Part shown: positions 35,247 to 37,518 of the stretch, piece after piece
Position numbering within the stretch: the first letter of the stretch is position 1
Layout of the letters: each line of letters begins with the position of its first letter
From: Pseudomonadota bacterium
GTDB taxonomy: Bacteria > Pseudomonadota > Gammaproteobacteria > Steroidobacterales > Steroidobacteraceae
Reading direction: 5' to 3'
NCBI GenBank assembly: GCA_025351005.1
Contig: JANXWS010000061.1
Span: 1-37,518, forward strand
Length of the DNA: 37,518 bases
The notes under the pieces: generated by a model
What the model saw: only the letters and a program-made list of their open reading frames with translations
Database searches by the model: none
What the model was told of the DNA's origin: nothing
Program-made: the position numbers and the translations under genes

Positions 35247-37328
35247 TCAGTCCCACAGCGCCCGCAGACGTGCCCCCACGTCGACGCGGCTGGCGGGCCC
35301 CGCGACGGCTGCCTCGCTCGCGGCCGCAGCGGTCGCGGCGATCGGCTCGAGCGTCGCGCGCACGCGCTCGCCGAGGAAGCGGCTGGCCGCGCCGTAGACG
35401 TGCGCATCGCCGAAGCGCGGCTGCTGGGTCACGTAGTAGCGCAGCGGCGTCACCAGGTGCAGCGCATCGCGGGCCCGGGTGATGGCGACGTAAAGCAGCC
35501 GCCGCTCCTCCTCGAGCAACTCGGGCGAGCCCGCCGCGAACTCCGACGGAAAGTTGCCGTCGTTGACGTTGAGCAGGTACACCGACTGCCACTCCTGGCC
35601 CTTGGCAGAGTGCACCGTCGACAACACCAGATAATCCTCGTCCAGCAGCGGGCTGCCGGCCAGGTCGCCGCTCGCCCGCGGCGGGTCGAGCGCGAGCTCG
35701 GTCAGGAACCGCTCGCGGGTCGCATAGCCGCCAGCAATGCGCACCAGCTGCTCGATGTCGCCGGCCCGCACGGTGGCGGCGTCGTAGCTGCGCTCGAGGT
35801 GCGGCCGATACCAGTCGCGGACGCGCTCGACCTGTCCGGGCCACGGCGCGGACGCGAGCGCGCCGTAGAGGTCGACGAGCGAGGGCCAATCCGCGCGTGC
35901 CGCGGCCGGCGCCGCGAACGCAGCGAGTCCGGCGCGCAACCCGCCTTCAGCCGCGAGTGCGGCCAGGCAGCGGTCGCTGTGCGCGGGCCCCATGCCCGGC
36001 AGCAGCTGCAGCACTCGAAACGCGGCGATGCGGTTCCGCGGGTTCTCGGCCCAGCGCAGCACCGCGAGCAGGTCCTTGACGTGCGCCGCCTCGAGGAACT
36101 TGAGGCCGCCGTACTTCACGTAAGGGATGTTGCGGCGGACCAGCTCGACCTCGAGGAAGTCGCTGTGGTGGCTCGAGCGGAACAGTACGGCCTGGCGCCG
36201 CAGCAGCACGCCCGCCTCGCGGGCCGCGAGCACCTCGGCGATCACGTAGTCGGCCTGGCCCCGATCATCCTCGACGCTGACGAGCCGCGGGCGGGCGCCG
36301 CTGCCGCGGCACGCGCGCAGCGCCTTCGGGTATTGGCACGCGGCGTCCAGCATCAGCGCATTGGCCGTGTCCAGGATCGGCTGCGTCGAGCGATAGTTGT
36401 CGAGCAGCGTGATGACGGTGCCCCGTGGCGCGAACTGCTCCGGGAACGCCAGGATGTTGTCGACCGTGGCCGCCCGGAACGAGTAGATCGACTGGGCGTC
36501 GTCGCCGACCACCGTGAGTCCTGCGCCGGCCGGCTTCAGCGCGCGCAGGATCTCCGCCTGCAGGCGGTTGGTGTCCTGGTATTCGTCGACCAGCACGTGG
36601 TCGAAGAGCGCGCCGATCCGGTCGGCGAGCGATGGCTCGGCGACCAGGCCGTGCCAGTACAGCAGCAGGTCGTCGTAGTCGAGCAGGTGCTCCGACTGCT
36701 TGCGCAGGACGTAGGCGCGGTACAGCCGGTTCAGGTCCGGCTCGAACTCGGCACACCACGGCCAGTGCTCCGCCAATGTCGCGGCCAGCGGCCGCTGCGT
36801 GTTGACGCGGTGCGAGTAGATCGCGAGGCAGGTGTCCTTGCGCGGAAAGCGCTTGTCGCGCGCCGACAGTCCGAGTTCGTGGCGCACGACGTCGAGCAGG
36901 TCGGCGCTGTCGCCGCGGTCGAGCACGCTGAACGCCGGGTCGAGCCCGACCTGCTGCGCGTGCATCCGGAGCAGCCGATTGCCGACCGAGTGGAAGGTGC
37001 CGGCCCACGGCAGCCGCACCGGCTGCGGCCGCGGGCGCGCAGCCGCCGCCGCCGCCGCGCCGAGACGTGCGGCGACGATGCGCTCGGCGCGCCTCGTCAT
37101 CTCCTCTGCGGCGCGGCGCGTGAACGTCAGCAGCAGGATCCGCGCCGGATCGACGCCCTGCAGCACGATGTGCGCGACCCGGTGCGCGAGCGTGTGGGTC
37201 TTGCCGGTGCCGGCGCCGGCGATGACCAGCAGCGGCCCCGCGGCAAAGCCGCGGGCCGCGACGGGCTTGCCGAAGGTGACGGCGGCGCGCTGCTCGGAAT
37301 TCAGCGCTTCGAGCGGGTCGGCGGACAT
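35247..37328 (-). CDS. UvrD/Rep-family ATP-dependent DNA helicase
   Basis: A 693-residue SF1A helicase moving 3'-5' on DNA. Motifs are in order: Q motif LNSEQRAAV (9-17), Walker A AGAGTGKTHT (37-46), Ia LLTFTRRAAEEM, Walker B VDEYQDTN, III GDDAQSIYSFRAA, IV DNYRSTQPI, V STVHSAKGQEW, and VI LLYVAITRARD. All catalytic residues are present. The length is near Rep/UvrD (670-720), but the C-terminal Tudor-like part of UvrD is absent and the N-terminal motif Ia-Ib insert is Ala-rich, so it is better called UvrD/Rep-like than UvrD. Role is in repair or restarting replication. The ATG is 37326-37328; a GATAAT box ending 7 nt upstream suggests a leaderless mRNA. Confidence 0.92.
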   Translation of the reverse strand: MSADPLEALNSEQRAAVTFGKPVAARGFAAGPLLVIAGAGTGKTHTLAHRVAHIVLQGVDPARILLLTFTRRAAEEMTRRAERIVAARLGAAAAAAARPRPQPVRLPWAGTFHSVGNRLLRMHAQQVGLDPAFSVLDRGDSADLLDVVRHELGLSARDKRFPRKDTCLAIYSHRVNTQRPLAATLAEHWPWCAEFEPDLNRLYRAYVLRKQSEHLLDYDDLLLYWHGLVAEPSLADRIGALFDHVLVDEYQDTNRLQAEILRALKPAGAGLTVVGDDAQSIYSFRAATVDNILAFPEQFAPRGTVITLLDNYRSTQPILDTANALMLDAACQYPKALRACRGSGARPRLVSVEDDRGQADYVIAEVLAAREAGVLLRRQAVLFRSSHHSDFLEVELVRRNIPYVKYGGLKFLEAAHVKDLLAVLRWAENPRNRIAAFRVLQLLPGMGPAHSDRCLAALAAEGGLRAGLAAFAAPAAARADWPSLVDLYGALASAPWPGQVERVRDWYRPHLERSYDAATVRAGDIEQLVRIAGGYATRERFLTELALDPPRASGDLAGSPLLDEDYLVLSTVHSAKGQEWQSVYLLNVNDGNFPSEFAAGSPELLEEERRLLYVAITRARDALHLVTPLRYYVTQQPRFGDAHVYGAASRFLGERVRATLEPIAATAAAASEAAVAGPASRVDVGARLRALWD

Positions 37329-37334
37329 CCGCGG

Positions 37335-37363
37335 ATTATCGGGCGCGCCTGTATGTTTATCCA
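37335..37363 (-). promoter_or_regulatory. Candidate promoter of the helicase gene
   Basis: On the minus strand TGGATA (37358-37363, 4/6) and GATAAT (37335-37340, 5/6) are 17 bp apart. Transcription would begin at about 37328, the A of the start codon. The -35 lies about 17 bases from the inferred IS end. Confidence 0.45.
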
Positions 37364-37379
37364 GTCCTGGCCCGGATCG

Positions 37380-37518
37380 GGGAATTCAATTGATCAGCGC
37401 AACACATCATCCTCAGCATTGGAGGTGTGGAATGCGAAGGCTACCGAAGCGTGGTCCCGCGGAGGCGATCCGCAGCCAGATCTGGGATCGATGGGAAGCA
37501 GGTCTGTGCATGGGCGAT
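37380..37518 (+). mobile_element. Left end of an IS30-like insertion sequence (continues beyond the window)
   Basis: A sharp fall in GC begins near 37350. GAATTCAATTGATCAGCGCA (37382-37401) followed by ACAC resembles terminal inverted repeats of IS30-family elements (AATTGGTCAGCGCAACA type). The transposase start follows about 50 bases inside. The exact end and target duplication cannot be fixed without the right end. Confidence 0.5.
37432..37518 (+). CDS. N-terminus of an IS30-family transposase (3' truncated by the window)
   Basis: GGAGG lies 6 nt before an ATG that opens a frame to the window edge (29 codons). The residues MRRLPKRGPAEAIRSQIWDR and WEAGLCMGD follow the IS30 transposase pattern in which a basic start leads to an (I/L)W-x-RW-x-AG helix of the N-terminal helix-turn-helix. 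Only this part is visible, so the DDE domain cannot be checked. Confidence 0.6.
   Translation, partial: MRRLPKRGPAEAIRSQIWDRWEAGLCMGD

Overview
The window is very GC-rich (roughly 70 %), densely packed chromosomal DNA. It most resembles a gammaproteobacterium near the Steroidobacterales/Nevskiales/Xanthomonadales: PlsB acyltransferase, CysQ, GreB, ArfB, a DUF3301 gene and biosynthetic SpeA are gammaproteobacterial hallmarks, accompanied by a TonB-dependent receptor and homospermidine synthase. This placement is inferred from gene content, not from a marker gene. I saw no rRNA, tRNA or CRISPR. The only mobile DNA I recognise is the edge of an IS30-like element at the right end.

Layout. (1) 1-5013: the end of an Arg-rich, tail-anchored protein; yrfG (HAD nucleotidase) divergent from a tight plus-strand operon cysQ - DUF3301 - PHP phosphatase (RNase AM/YciV type) - DUF465 - MscS channel - arfB. 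(2) 5021-12696: mostly minus strand: a DUF4344-like protein that has lost its zinc motif, a TonB-dependent receptor followed by a long perfect hairpin, plsB with a GIY-YIG protein and a small lipoprotein, a YqiA-like esterase and an alkyltransferase-like protein. (3) 12764-18188: cNMP-binding/patatin phospholipase and a full-length fused 5-oxoprolinase. (4) 18185-21256, minus strand: glycosyltransferase, a 54-residue protein and a complete contractile-tail sheath protein with no other phage gene nearby. (5) 21380-25878: PaaI-type thioesterase; then LemA - TPM - TPM - L,D-transpeptidase, an envelope cluster, behind a methyltransferase. (6) 25997-35191: a 64-residue protein with its own terminator, greB, homospermidine synthase, mercaptopyruvate sulfurtransferase, speA, an RRM RNA-binding protein with a long leader, an exported methyltransferase-like lipoprotein, and a Tat-exported FAD oxidase resembling spermidine dehydrogenase. 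(7) 35247-37518: a UvrD/Rep-type helicase and the start of an IS30-like transposase.

How genes fit together. CysQ and the PHP protein both remove phosphate from 3',5'-bisphosphonucleotides such as pAp and share an operon. SpeA (arginine to agmatine), homospermidine synthase (putrescine to homospermidine) and the SpdH-like oxidase form a polyamine neighbourhood within about 8.4 kb. LemA, the TPM proteins and the L,D-transpeptidase probably act together at the envelope. The most unusual objects are the orphan tail sheath gene, the polyamine synthesis/oxidation neighbourhood, and the long cold-box-like leader before the RRM gene.
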